DNA of 64,000 nt, from the NCBI GenBank assembly GCA_907164885.2, contig OU015490.1, positions 232,784,241 to 232,848,240 of the forward strand, in the 5' to 3' direction. The DNA comes from Dolomedes plantarius (Eukaryota > Arthropoda > Arachnida > Araneae > Dolomedidae). The notes under the pieces were generated by a model that worked only from the letters and a program-made list of their open reading frames with translations, did no database searches and was not told where the DNA came from. The position numbers and the translations under genes are program-made. Positions 11,634 to 22,500 of the stretch are shown here, in pieces; position 1 is the stretch's first letter, and each line of letters opens with the position of its first letter.

Positions 11634-12986
11634 TTTCATAAATACAAAAATTACATATCCCTAACTACCTGTATAACATTACTATTTACCTTTGCAATAC
11701 AAATATTGAAAATTTACTATCAGAATAGCAGTATCAATTGTAAAACTAAAACTACTACTTATGTTGCTGCTAAAACTATCAGGATAGTTATTTTCTAAAG
11801 CACCTCTTTTAAGACTTCAAATGTGTTTAATCCTATTACTTTAAGAAACAATCCTTGACTTGACTTGATAATGTCAGAACTATTGGCTAAGAGATAGCAT
11901 CATTAAACTATTTCTCTCCAGTTTCTTATGGTTATCAAGAATTTGCTATACAATTCATGATGGTTTAACACAATATGGCTGTATTCAATAGATGTAAAAA
12001 TTACTTAAAACTTTTTAAAATTTATAATTTTAAAAAAGTTTTTTAAATTTTGCTTTATAAAAATAAATACTTATTTCAAATTCATTTAAAGATAAATTTA
12101 TCATTTTAAAAACTGTGTACATGATGCAGTTGTAAATAAATGTGCATGAATAAAACAACACATTTCACGGAATTGCTTAATAACATAACAGGTTTTATCA
12201 GTTTGTCTATGTATATCTTATGTTTAAATGAGTCTTGATTTAGCTTGCCTTCGTGTGTTGTTTCAAATTTCAAGTTTTATTTTTGTTTTTGTTTTTGCAA
12301 TTGAAACTTGCAGTCTGTACTAACCTGGGAGGCCACATAAATTGAAGAATCAAGGTAAGAGATGCTTAGTGAGAACTCTAATGAAAAATTCCTCCTCCAC
12401 AGCTCCAGTATTTCTGAGGTGTTCGAAGCTAAAGGTAGATGTAACGTCCAGGAAACGTGCCCGCGAGAACAGTTGAACTTTGCACGTATTCACCGATATT
12501 GTGTGGGAATTGTTATATTTTATCACACCTGCCAGCCTCCATATAAAGTATTATTACCAGTGTGACATAATGTTACACTTGGAGTCATTTGCATGCTTGT
12601 TTATTTTTTTTACTGAATTGGCAACTTCGATAGATATTGCGGAGTATATATATATTTTTTTATACGATGATATACTGGTTGGAGAAGTTGTTGTTTTTAG
12701 TGCTTTTGTGTTCATGTAAATTCATTAGATTTAAATAAATAAAGTTTTGTTTAAAGTCTTGAATGGTCAATTTAAAAAGAGCTTGTGAAGCCGAGTAGAC
12801 TAAAATTGATAGCAAAACTATCAACACCCTCACTGCATGTGGAAACCAGAAAGAATATCGCCCCATTAACTTAGGCAGGTGATTTTACATATTGACTGCT
12901 CCACACTTGGAGTTTGAAAGTAACCGCTCGGAAACCTGTGAATTCTGACATTGCATGCTGGACTGTACGGTGTTTACAGTAGAGAT
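11634..12986. other. Intergenic, nothing recognised
   Basis: AT-rich. The small overlapping open frames around 12362-12866 have no recognisable domains. Confidence 0.35.
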
Positions 12987-13438
12987 CAGAGGAGTGCAAC
13001 CTGCTTGCCATTCACCACATGTGGTGTTTTTTAATTTGGCATTTTTTTTTCACTAAAAAACTTTTTATGAAAGTTAATTCTTAATATGCTAAAAATTTGA
13101 AGAAAAAAGAGGTAACCATTATTCCAAGTACCAGTCTCTTGATAGATATAAATTTGGAGGGGGAGTTGAGATGATCATGGATATTCAACCAAAATATCAG
13201 GAACTCGTTCAACAAAAAAATCATCAAATATCATTAAAATTTGGTTCTTTTTAAAGACATATTTATTTGTACTTGATTGTATTTTGTATTATTCTGCTGA
13301 CCAGATTATGATTAAAAGTTTAAATAAATAAACTGGGAATTATTTTTTAATTTTTTGAAAATGTCGCAAATTGAACATTTTATTAGCCATATGTGTGGCA
13401 AAGAAATGCAAATTTAAAAAATATGTTGCCCACCTCTG
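12987..13438. mobile_element. hAT-type MITE
   Basis: Left end CAGAGGAGTGCAACC and right end the inverse of CAGAGGTGGGCAACA. The flanking 8-mers GTAGAGAT and GTATAGCT agree at 6 of 8 positions, a worn target duplication. It is 452 bp with no transposase. Confidence 0.6.
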
Positions 13439-13565
13439 GTATAGCTGTTACCTGTAGCTGTATAATTTATTAGACACTGCATAATATTTAATACTGTAAC
13501 ATATCATATCTAATAATATGCATCAGGGGTCTGTCTAGGGGGAAAATTGAGTCCGTTTTCGGACA

Positions 13566-13745
13566 TTTCACAAAATTCCATGTCAGAAAAACGGACTCTT
13601 CACAAAATTCAATATTAGGAAAACGGACTCTTCACAAAATTCAATATTAGGAAAACGGACTCTTCACAAAATTCATTATTAGAAAAACGAACTCTTCACA
13701 AAATTCGTTAACAGAAAAATGAACACTTCACAAAATTTATTTTCA
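13566..13745. repeat. Subterminal tandem repeat, ~32-bp unit, ~5 copies
   Basis: The unit is CGGACTCTTCACAAAATTCA plus ATATTAGGAAAA. Copies drift from perfect to diverged towards the interior. Repeated subterminal motifs in hAT elements typically bind the transposase, so this is a likely binding array (inference). A fragment of the same motif (TTCACAAAAATAGGACCCTGG) sits near the right end. Confidence 0.75.
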
Positions 13746-14051
13746 TAAAATTATCCTTTCAAAATATACCCAGCGCGTAAACCCCAACCCTCCATGATTT
13801 TACCGCTGCAACGTAAACAAACTTATTATCATTCATTATTTGGAGTCAATGCTCATTGGCTGATGAGTGACGTCATAGCGGTAGTGGGTGCAGTGATCAT
13901 ATTTACAACGGAATCTTCGTAACTTCGCAAGCTACTGTTTGGCAACACTTGAGTTTTTCTTTCCATGTGTTTTCCTGCAGTTGTTCCGTGTGGTAAATTT
14001 TTCTGGATTTCGCAACACTGTTTAATGTGTTATTCTTAAATTTTCTGAGAA

Positions 14052-16512
14052 ATGAAGCGTGGACAACCCTCCACAGAAGGAAATTCGCAAAATGCTGACT
14101 ATTATGTTAAAAAAGTAAAATCGTCAGATGCCAAGGGCTGTGGTAAAATTTTTAATTATTTTTCACCGAGCAATCAAGATGGCACAAGTTCAAGTTTTGG
14201 TCCTGCTCATGATGATAACTTTGAAGAAATGTTTGCTGCCGAAGGTGATAATGTTGGACAAAAATGAAAAATCTCTTACCAAAGATAATTTTCAGAAAGA
14301 TCAAATGGTATTGAAATCATATGAACAAACCACAGAAGGTGAAGGGAATTAACATAAACGGCAATATTCCTTGAATATTCAAAAATATGAAAATTTGAAT
14401 AATTGGATTTATTACAATGTATCAGCAGGTGGTTTTTTTTTGTAAACTGTGTTCAGTTTCTTTTTCAGCAGGACGTTGGATTGATCAATGTGTAAAGTTA
14501 GGTGATCATCCAACCAGATGTATATCTAGACATGAATGTTGTTCGAAACATAAACAAGCAGCTGCTGCATTATAAATCAAACCCCTTTCTGAAAGTTTAG
14601 AAGAAGGCTCAAAAATTGTAGCTAAAAAGGCTGAAGAAGCCAATAAAAAAGTAATGACAAAGTATATAAAGATCCTCTATTTTATGATCAGAAGGCAGTG
14701 GGCAGTTACCGAAAATTTTACATCACTAGTAACGTTCATTGGTGAAGATCTTGGTGATAAAGATATAGAAATGTATCTAAAGACATGCAGCAAAAATGCC
14801 ACATATTTATTCAATGTCTCAGTAGAAAATTTGACAGATGCCATTTCTATATTTCTTGAAGAAAAGACCCTAACTTATATACAGTTATGTGGTAACTTTG
14901 CATTACTAGCAGATGAATCAACAGACGAAGCCCAGAGGGAGCAGTTAGGATTAGTAGCCCGTTATAAAATTCTTGGACTTCCTGAAATCAAGGAAGAATA
15001 TCTGGGACTTATAAACTTGTCCAAAGCAAATGCTGAATCAATAACAGCTGCCATCGAAAAGTTCTTTCTGGCAAAAAATATTAACAAAACTGATTGTTTT
15101 TCTCTTTCATTAGATGGAGCCAATGTTATGAGTGGAGAAATTTCTGGTGTGCAGAGACGAATGAGACATCTAGCTCCTCATTCATTATACATAAAGTGCA
15201 GGAACCATAGACTTGCTTTAGTGTTTGCGCATCTCTTAAAAAAAGTTAGTTTGCTACAAGCTGTAGATGCTTTGCTTGTAAGTTTATGGAAACTCTTTCA
15301 TTACAGCCCATCAAAGCAACAAATATTTAAAGACATACAAAAAGATGTCTATGCTATTGATGTGTTAAAAATTCTGAAAGTATCTGCCACTAGGTAGCTT
15401 TCACATGGCCTTGCATGTGAAAGGATTGTTGAGAGATATATACCCCTTGTAGAAACATTAGATGCAATATTTGCTAAGACCAGAGAACCAGAAATGAAAG
15501 GAAATAGGGAACAACTCTTAGACACAGAAATACTGCTCTGCATTCTATTTTTAGCAGACTTTTTGAAAATTGTCAATAAATTAAGTACATGGCTCCAGTG
15601 TCCGAATATTATGTTCAGTATGATTAACATAAAAGTTTCTCTTGCTCTTGAGGAAGCAGACGAATATATTTCTAATATGCATTCTGGTGAGCATTTTAAA
15701 AAATGCAACTATCTTTTAGTTTTTGCCAAGGAATGAACAGAATTAAGCATGAAGACACGACAAAAGAAAAAAAAAGCTAAATCCTGCTGAATTTATAGAT
15801 GAGTTCAAGAAAAACTTTGTTAAACCCTTCATAGAAGATTTTAAAAAAGAAATGGACAAAGCATTTAAAATTGACAGTGAGGTATTGGGTGCCTTTGATT
15901 TATTTAGTTCATTGGATTTGAATTTAAGTACAAGAAATGATCCTGACAAAACGTGTTCTCTCAGCATTGTTAGCATTTTATGGCCAAGAACAGAGAAATG
16001 AATTTCAAGGTGCAGTTAAAGTTTCAAAACCTGTTCTTGATGCTGTGGCTGCTATTAAAGAAGTTCCAGAATTTGAGAAAGAAATTGAACTTGCAAAAAT
16101 AAGTTTCGACATAGAAAAAGGAAATAAAGCAAAAACCCTTCTGAGGCATAACAAAAAAGAGCAGGCAAAGCAAATGCTTGGAAATAAAATAACTCCAATA
16201 GAAGCATTAAAAATTATAAGTAAAGATCCTAACAACTTGTATAACATGCCAAATATGATGAAGCTACTGTCCCTATCCACAATTATACCTTCTTCCACAG
16301 CTTCTGTTGAAAGACTTTTTTCACGGATGAATCTTGTTTGCACGGAGTTGAGAATTCATCTAAAACAAACCACTCTGGACAGACACTTAAGGATAATTTT
16401 AAATGGACCAGAGAAATTATCTGATATGGAATGTGAAGAAATAATCAACATTTTTAAAAAAACAGACAACAGGCACATACAGTTGCCTGCAGCCAATGCT
16501 AGTTTGCATTAA
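14052..16512 (+). pseudogene. hAT transposase, ZMYM1-like, broken
   Basis: The transposase of the surrounding hAT element, read on the plus strand. The start at 14052 gives MKRGQPSTEGNSQNADYYVK, a plausible N-terminus. After a shift, about 14430-14570 encodes a TTF-type finger-like segment (KLCSVSFSAG, RCISRHECCSKH). 14654-15397 encodes the catalytic domain, including LLADESTDEAQ (first catalytic aspartate) and LSLDGANVMSG (second). 15494-15736 and 15937-16512 continue it, and the last carries the C-terminal dimerisation block SSTASVERLFSRMNLVCTEL. Stops near 14573, 15395 and 15734 and several frame shifts inactivate it. Family: hAT transposases usually annotated as zinc finger MYM-type protein 1-like. 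Confidence 0.85.
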
Positions 16513-16689
16513 TAATTCCCCCCCCCCCCCCTCAATTTTTAATATTTTTCACATCACTTTTTTCTGTTTATAAAAAGATTTCAGTTCTTTTTTGTGCTAA
16601 TTATGTAAAGTTATTTTTTTCACAAAAATAAGAATGAAATTCACAAAAATAGGACCCTGGATAAAAAACCTGGACAGACCCCTGTGCAT

Positions 16690-17309
16690 ATATATGGGAT
16701 ATTGTAAGCCTCACATTACTGATCCAAATGCAAGAAAGACACTACAGTGTTGTTTAGCATTTTGTTGATGGACAATAGAAGATTAGTAAAAGGTTATGTT
16801 GCATAATGAATCACTATTCAAACTTTGCCATTGAGGTAGACATGCCATGGTATGGCATTTGCCTAGGGAGAATTTCCTTTCTGATTGCACTGTCTTAATT
16901 ATCAAATTCAGAGGAGGCTGATGGTTTCTGCTCAGCAATGCTGAGTCCTTGGATTGTTTTGCTTCAGTTATGAACTATGATGCTACTTGCATGTGGCAGT
17001 ACTTCAGAACAAACTCTTGTTTCTTTAAGCATAACCTACTCCCATGCCACTTTTTTTTAGCTCTGTTGAGGATTAGTCTAAAGAATATTACATAAAATTT
17101 TAGACTGGCTGACTCAAGAGTCCCAATCTCAATTGACCTAGAATGCCTAGTTTGTCTTTAGTTTGGACTAAGAATGCTCTCCAAAGAAATCTCTGTCAAA
17201 GACAATGAGACACATAGAAATAAATCAAAAGCATGCATACAAGAGTTAAGGCACTCATTGCAGCCAAAAGTGATCCAACAGTATACTGCTTTTGAAGTAA
17301 ATACAATTT
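16690..17309. other. Intergenic, nothing recognised
   Basis: No supported feature. A minus-strand frame at 17158-17430 is partly made by the (TATG)/(TA) microsatellite. Confidence 0.35.
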
Positions 17310-17350
17310 TCCTCTTTTGACCAGTGTGTCCATTTACTTTTGGAACCATA
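17310..17350. repeat. Possible orphan Tc1/mariner terminus
   Basis: Inverse of this stretch reads CTATGGTTCCAAAAGTAAAT then GGACACACTGG. This resembles the right terminus of the adjacent Tc1 (CAGTGGCTCCCAAAAGTGTT). No partner end was found. Confidence 0.35.
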
Positions 17351-17363
17351 GTGTGTGCATGTA

Positions 17364-17403
17364 TGTATGTATGTATGTATATATATATATATATATATAT
17401 ATA
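17364..17403. repeat. (TATG)n/(TA)n microsatellite
   Basis: Simple repeat in which the next Tc1 element inserted. Confidence 0.85.
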
Positions 17404-19050
17404 CAGTGTTTGTACATTTAAGATTTTCAATGAGATAGGGGACTATCCATTAATTAAAATGAATATTTCAGAATGGGTATTTAATAATAAGATCTATAAT
17501 CTATTCTTAACAAAACTACATGAAATATTTTAAAAACATAGTAAAACTTTATTTTTAAGAAACCAATAATCAAAAATTAACAAAAAAACTATCTCACAAA
17601 AGTCATCATACACTTGTAAAAAATCTCTACATATTAGTAAATATTCTAATTTTTCGTTAAATTAATATTTAGTAGGATATCCTTTAGCATCTACAACAGC
17701 TTTTAAACATCTGGGAATAAATTGCACTAGTTCTTTTGTAATTTCTGCATCAATGTTCATCCATTCTTCCATCATAATTGTTTTTAGTTTGCTTTTTGTG
17801 TGAATGTCGTGTTTTCGTACTCGAACCTCCAGTTCTATCCAAATATGTTCTATTGGGTTTAAATCTGGTGGTTGAGGTGGTGTTTTCAAAACTTGTGAAC
17901 AATTATAGAGACACCAGAGACGAACGTTGAGAGCCGTGTGCTTAGGATCATTATCTTGATAAAAAAAACAAAGTTGTTTCCAATACCCAAATTTTGGGCT
18001 AATATTTTTAAATTGTCTCTTAAAATATTTATATAAACAGCATGATTCATTCGGCCATCAATAAATACCAAATTATCTAGTCCTGATGCTGACATGTACC
18101 CCCACACAAGGACACCTCCACCGCCATGCTTAACTGTTCCTACTAAGTTCTTGGGATTAAGTTCCTCATTATTTCTTCTCCATACAATTATACGCCCATC
18201 AGAACCAAAAATGTTAAACTTGCTTTCATCGGTAAATAAGACATTATTCCAATACGTTTGGGGCTTATTTATCATTGATAGTGCAAAGGAAAGCCTAAGC
18301 TTTCTGTTTTTCTCACTCATAAAATATTTTCTACGGGCAGAACGCCCATGTAATCCAGCTGCTCTGAGAACTCGTCGAACAGTTTAAGATGAAATTGAAA
18401 TAGAAAATGTTTCATTAAATTCTGCAGAAACTTTTACAGCACTCGAACGTGGATTTTTCACAAATTTTCTAATTATTAATCTCTGATTACGTTTTTTAAA
18501 CTTTGCTGGACAACCTTTTCTTACCATGTTTTTGATCCGATTTTCTTCTTTAAAGCGTTTTATCACATGCGGCACAGTAGAATGGGATAAATTAAGTAAT
18601 TTAGCAATATTCCGAACTGATTTACCACTATTATGATCAAAAGTAATCAATTTTCGAATGCTGTTGTTTCTTTACGACTATGAGCCATTTTTAAATAATA
18701 AATAGAATATTGCGGAGTAGGCTAGCAAAAATTAAAGCCAAACAATATTTTAAATGCCACCACAATTCAAAAATAAAAATAAAGTGCCAGACAATAATTT
18801 TAATTACGAATTTATCTGAAAATATTTCAGTGTACGATGGACTTTTGTGAGATAAAAGTTTTTGTTACTTTTTGATTACTGGTTTCTTAAAAATAAAGTT
18901 TTACTATGTCTTCAAAATATTTCATGTAGTTTTGTTAAGAATAGATTATAGATCTTATCATTAAATACCCATTCTGAATTATTCATTTTAATGGATAGAC
19001 CCCTATTTTATTGAAAATCGTAAGTGTAGAAACACTTTTGGGAGCCACTG
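17404..19050 (-). mobile_element. Tc1-type transposon with ~205-bp TIRs, inactive
   Basis: Bounded by TA (17402-17403 and 19051-19052). The left end (17404 to about 17610) and right end (about 18844-19050) are long inverted repeats. They share blocks such as AGAATGGGTATTTAAT and AACAAAACTACATGAAATAT, with several small differences. The transposase lies inside on the minus strand. The right end is only about 300 bp from the BACURD stop codon. Confidence 0.9.
17662..18686 (-). pseudogene. Tc1 DD34E transposase, broken by stop and frameshift
   Basis: The minus-strand transposase begins at about 18686 (MAHSRKETT) with a helix-turn-helix half (KSVRNIAKLLNLSHSTVPHV) and basic linker. Catalytic motifs follow: FTDESKFNIFGSDG (first D), then YQDNDPKHTA (second D), and NPIEHIW (E). 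34 residues lie between the second D and E, which is DD34E as in Tc1. A TAA stop interrupts the frame near 18386, just before TVRRVLRAAGLHGR. A frame change near 17955 precedes the QDND motif. The three open pieces (18650-18384, 18320-17886 and 17889-17662) are segments of one dead enzyme. Confidence 0.9.
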
Positions 19051-19072
19051 TATATATATAAATGTAGATAAT

Positions 19073-19078
19073 TTTATT
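19073..19078 (-). terminator. Candidate BACURD poly(A) signal
   Basis: Minus-strand AATAAA about 280 bp beyond the BACURD stop, in the short gap between the gene and the Tc1 right end. No better candidate lies between stop and transposon. Confidence 0.4.
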
Positions 19079-19354
19079 CTATGAGATAAGTTCAAATTAT
19101 ATAAGCAGTTTTACAGAGGATAAATAAAATGTTATAAATCTGAACACACAATGAGAAAGAAAAGTAATTTAAACAAGCGAAGAGTTTAATGGAAATAAAA
19201 GTTTACATAATTTAAGCTTACATTTTACATTCAGTTTCAACACAACTTTATGCAAGTAAGAAAAATATTAAAAAAGAATGAGCATAACCAAACAAATATA
19301 TACCAATATATTTAAAAATGATGCAACTTAAAAGAGTTTTATACATTTATACAT

Positions 19355-19591
19355 TTAACTAGTTTGTTTTGTATTACGAATTCTATTCAAATGACAGCTA
19401 TCTCGACTCTCTCTAGATGAAGACCCAGGTGTTCTTCTATCATCTTCATCATCACTTGTGTAGTTGGTTGCCATAGCAACAGCACCTCGAGTACTAGTTG
19501 CTTGCATTAAATCCATATCAGGACCATTTCTATTTTCATACAACAATATATTTAAAGTCTCCTCATAAATTCTTGCTTCAGGAAATTCAAC
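19355..19591 (-). CDS. BACURD coding exon 5 (last)
   Basis: Acceptor TTGATAG precedes GTTGAA at 19591 (phase 0). Encodes [19 protein letters not shown] and the divergent C-terminal tail ending RIRNTKQTS, with a stop codon at 19355-19357. Confidence 0.9.
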   Translation of the reverse strand, partial: VEFPEARIYEETLNILLYENRNGPDMDLMQATSTRGAVAMATNYTSDDEDDRRTPGSSSRESRDSCHLNRIRNTKQTS

Positions 19592-22500
19592 CTATCAATT
19601 ACAATAAAATGTTACACAGAAAGCATAACATTGATTCCAAAATGCTTAATAAACATACCACTGAAAAAGATCACACTCTAGCTAGAACTTATATAAATTA
19701 TTTCAAATTAAAGCAGAGTTACATAAAAGCTGAGAAATCACCAGAAAAAATTATAAAGATGTGATAGGTAATTCTGATCAGACAAAAAGCAAATAGAGGA
19801 AAAATTATAAATTTGAGTGTGATTTTTTAAAAATAAATCTTTAATAATCTAAAAAGCAAGGAAAGATGGTAACATAAAGTAAAATTTAGTGAAATTTATT
19901 ATAGCTGGTGGTCATTTTTATTGAATGTAGGCAGTTTGTAACAAAGGGTTCAAACTATATGTTATGTCAAGTTTCCAATGTACAAGATCTATCACAACAA
20001 ATGCCATAATGTAAAGTTTATAGCTCCTTCAACAAAAAAATTACCTAATTTTCTAATAGGTTTACCAATTTCTAACACTGTTAAAACCAGCCATTCAGGC
20101 TGGCAAAAAAGTTCCTGCGTTAAGGGAGTTAATGAGGAAAAAATAAAGAACTTAATTTCATTTAGAACTTGTTTGATAGGATGATGGTCAAAAGAGAATT
20201 TTTGTTCTTTTAAAACATTAAAAATATTATTCCCTACCTTAAACGTAAAGTGCCACAAAAAATAATGTGTAAGCTATGTTTTCTATTCATTCTGTTGGTG
20301 ATAGTATGAAAATTCCAAGACTGTTACAAAACCTTACTCTTTAGAAATGTTCCACCATAAAATGAGTAAAAATCAAGTTATAACAATTTAAATGACAGCT
20401 TAAACAAGTGCATTTATAAAAAAATATAAATACATTTTATTTCCAGAACATTTACAAAATTTTTACCTTCCCTTGTACCGCTAAATCAGGTGAAATGCAA
20501 AGGTACTAATCTCACAAGCTGCTCAAAATATCAACTAACTCAATTTCAGAGATTTGAGGAGCCTGATATTTCTTCTATTTTTAATATTTACACAGCAAAA
20601 GACTTAAGTATGTCAGCATACACTCTAATGCATGCATATGGCTTTTCTAAAGCATTTCTTAATGGAAGTTCAAAAGTTAAATTTCATAGCTTCTGATGAT
20701 TCAAAGTTTATAAGAGATATAGTCTAGATTCAAAATACTCCGAAACTGAAATATATATATATTTTTTATGAGAAACATTTTGTGCATTATTGCTGTCAAT
20801 TCTTTTTTAAATTCTAACCAGAATGACCCTAGTTGTTCAAACTGAATGAAATCCCAAAGAAAGAATGAACAAATTAGGCAAATCAACTGAGTTTCTAAAC
20901 ATATACTGTGCCTTTTAAAAAAAATAGCATTTATAGGTTCGTTGGTTTGGCGGTTAGTCATCTTTTGCTAGGCAAGGGCTGAAGTGATGTAGATCTACAG
21001 CTAAGGTGGTTTTGAATGGCATTTAATATTTTTGACTCGGCAGTTTTTAAAGTTAATTCTGATTACTGTATTCTTTACTAGTATTATTTCATGCTTTACT
21101 TTTGTATTTTGACTGAAAGCGTTAAACAATTCTACCTAACATCTTTGCCAAATATCCCATCTTGTAATCTGATAAGGGTGTAATAGGAAAAGATGTTTCT
21201 TTTAATGAGCAAAACCTGCATTATGCCATTGCATATACACAAAGAAAAAATTTTAGTGCTCAAAAGCATAGTAGAAATCTTATTTAAAATAATAACATTA
21301 ATAATAAAATAAGTGTCAATCTAATCTGAACAATTATGGAATATCGTTCTTATAACAAAATGTAGAGACACATGAGTAATATTTTTATTTTCATTCTAAA
21401 ACACAGATGTTGAATTAAAAATTTAGTATTGGTGGATGTATTTTCCTACTTTGTCAACAAAAATTTAAAAAAAAAAAAAAAAAAAACCCTCAATCTGACA
21501 AAAAAAAGTATGATACTATCTAGAAATTCTAGTCAATATAAGTTTTTCAGAATTTAAAAAACCTACAGGAACCCTAGTAACATATACCTCCCCCACCCAC
21601 CTTTTTTTGGCTGTATTGATGAACAGTGTTTAAAATCTACATTGGTTCATTGATTGCTTATTAAGGGTTAAAGAGATAGGCACAAGTCTAAAGCTGATTC
21701 CGCTGATGGGTATTTACTAATGGCTGCAAATATCCATGCTAATATAACAGCAGATCACAAATCTGACCCTGATACCAAATGCAGGCCCAATTCGATCCTT
21801 TTCCATCGAAAATTATGCTCAAGGATTCAAAATTTACAAATTTTGAAACACTGATTTTCTTATTTCATTTATATAAACAATCTATATAAGAAATTATACT
21901 AATTGTACGAATGTATAGGAGATTTAAAAAACAACAAAACACATAGTGTAAAACCTGTGTGAGGTAAATAACCTATAAACATTTATGATACCATTATACA
22001 GAAAATAGCTGTTTGATCAACAATTTTAAAATATACTCTATAACAACTTATGAAAATTATCTGTCACTGAGCATTTAGCACAATTAAACTTACTTTGGTA
22101 TGCTTCTTATCGGTAGCATATACAATAGAAGTACAACAAACTTCAGCCACTTTCCTGCCATGGCCATAAAATGACCAGCAACATATTTCATTACTCCCAA
22201 TGACATCTTTAATGAATAACACACGACCACTGAATCGGAGAGACAATTTGTCGAATAACTCAACATTTTTCAGCAAATTATCATCGGATGTACTACAAAG
22301 AAAAAATTTTTTAATTAGAAATGCAGTTTGTAGAAATAGTAAGATATTTTGAAAATCACACTTTTAAAATAATGAAATTTACACTAAAGTTTAATTTAAC
22401 ATGTTTAGTAAATACTGAAAATTTCTAATTAAATGTATTATTGATCAATTATTCCCAATTACATCACATAACATGTACCTAACTTTAATAATGATACATG

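Larger units (their letters stand above)
13524..16684 (+). mobile_element. Full-length but decayed hAT transposon
   Basis: TIRs CAGGGGTCTGTCTAGG (13524) and the inverse of CAGGGGTCTGTCCAGG (ending 16684) bound a 3161-bp element. The flanks share TGCAT directly at the borders (13519-13523 and 16685-16689), a 5-bp duplication of the kind reported for the hAT5 group; the usual hAT length is 8. The left subterminal part carries about five tandem units, and the interior has a decayed transposase. Confidence 0.85.

Noticed and set aside
12362..12866. Three small overlapping ORFs
   Set aside because: No domain, mixed strands, low complexity; chance open frames in AT-rich DNA.
13566..13745. CRISPR-like spaced repeats
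   Set aside because: Units are contiguous tandem repeats without unique spacers, in a eukaryotic transposon.
15349..16343. Minus-strand ORFs inside the hAT transposase
   Set aside because: Antisense shadows of the plus-strand transposase remnant.
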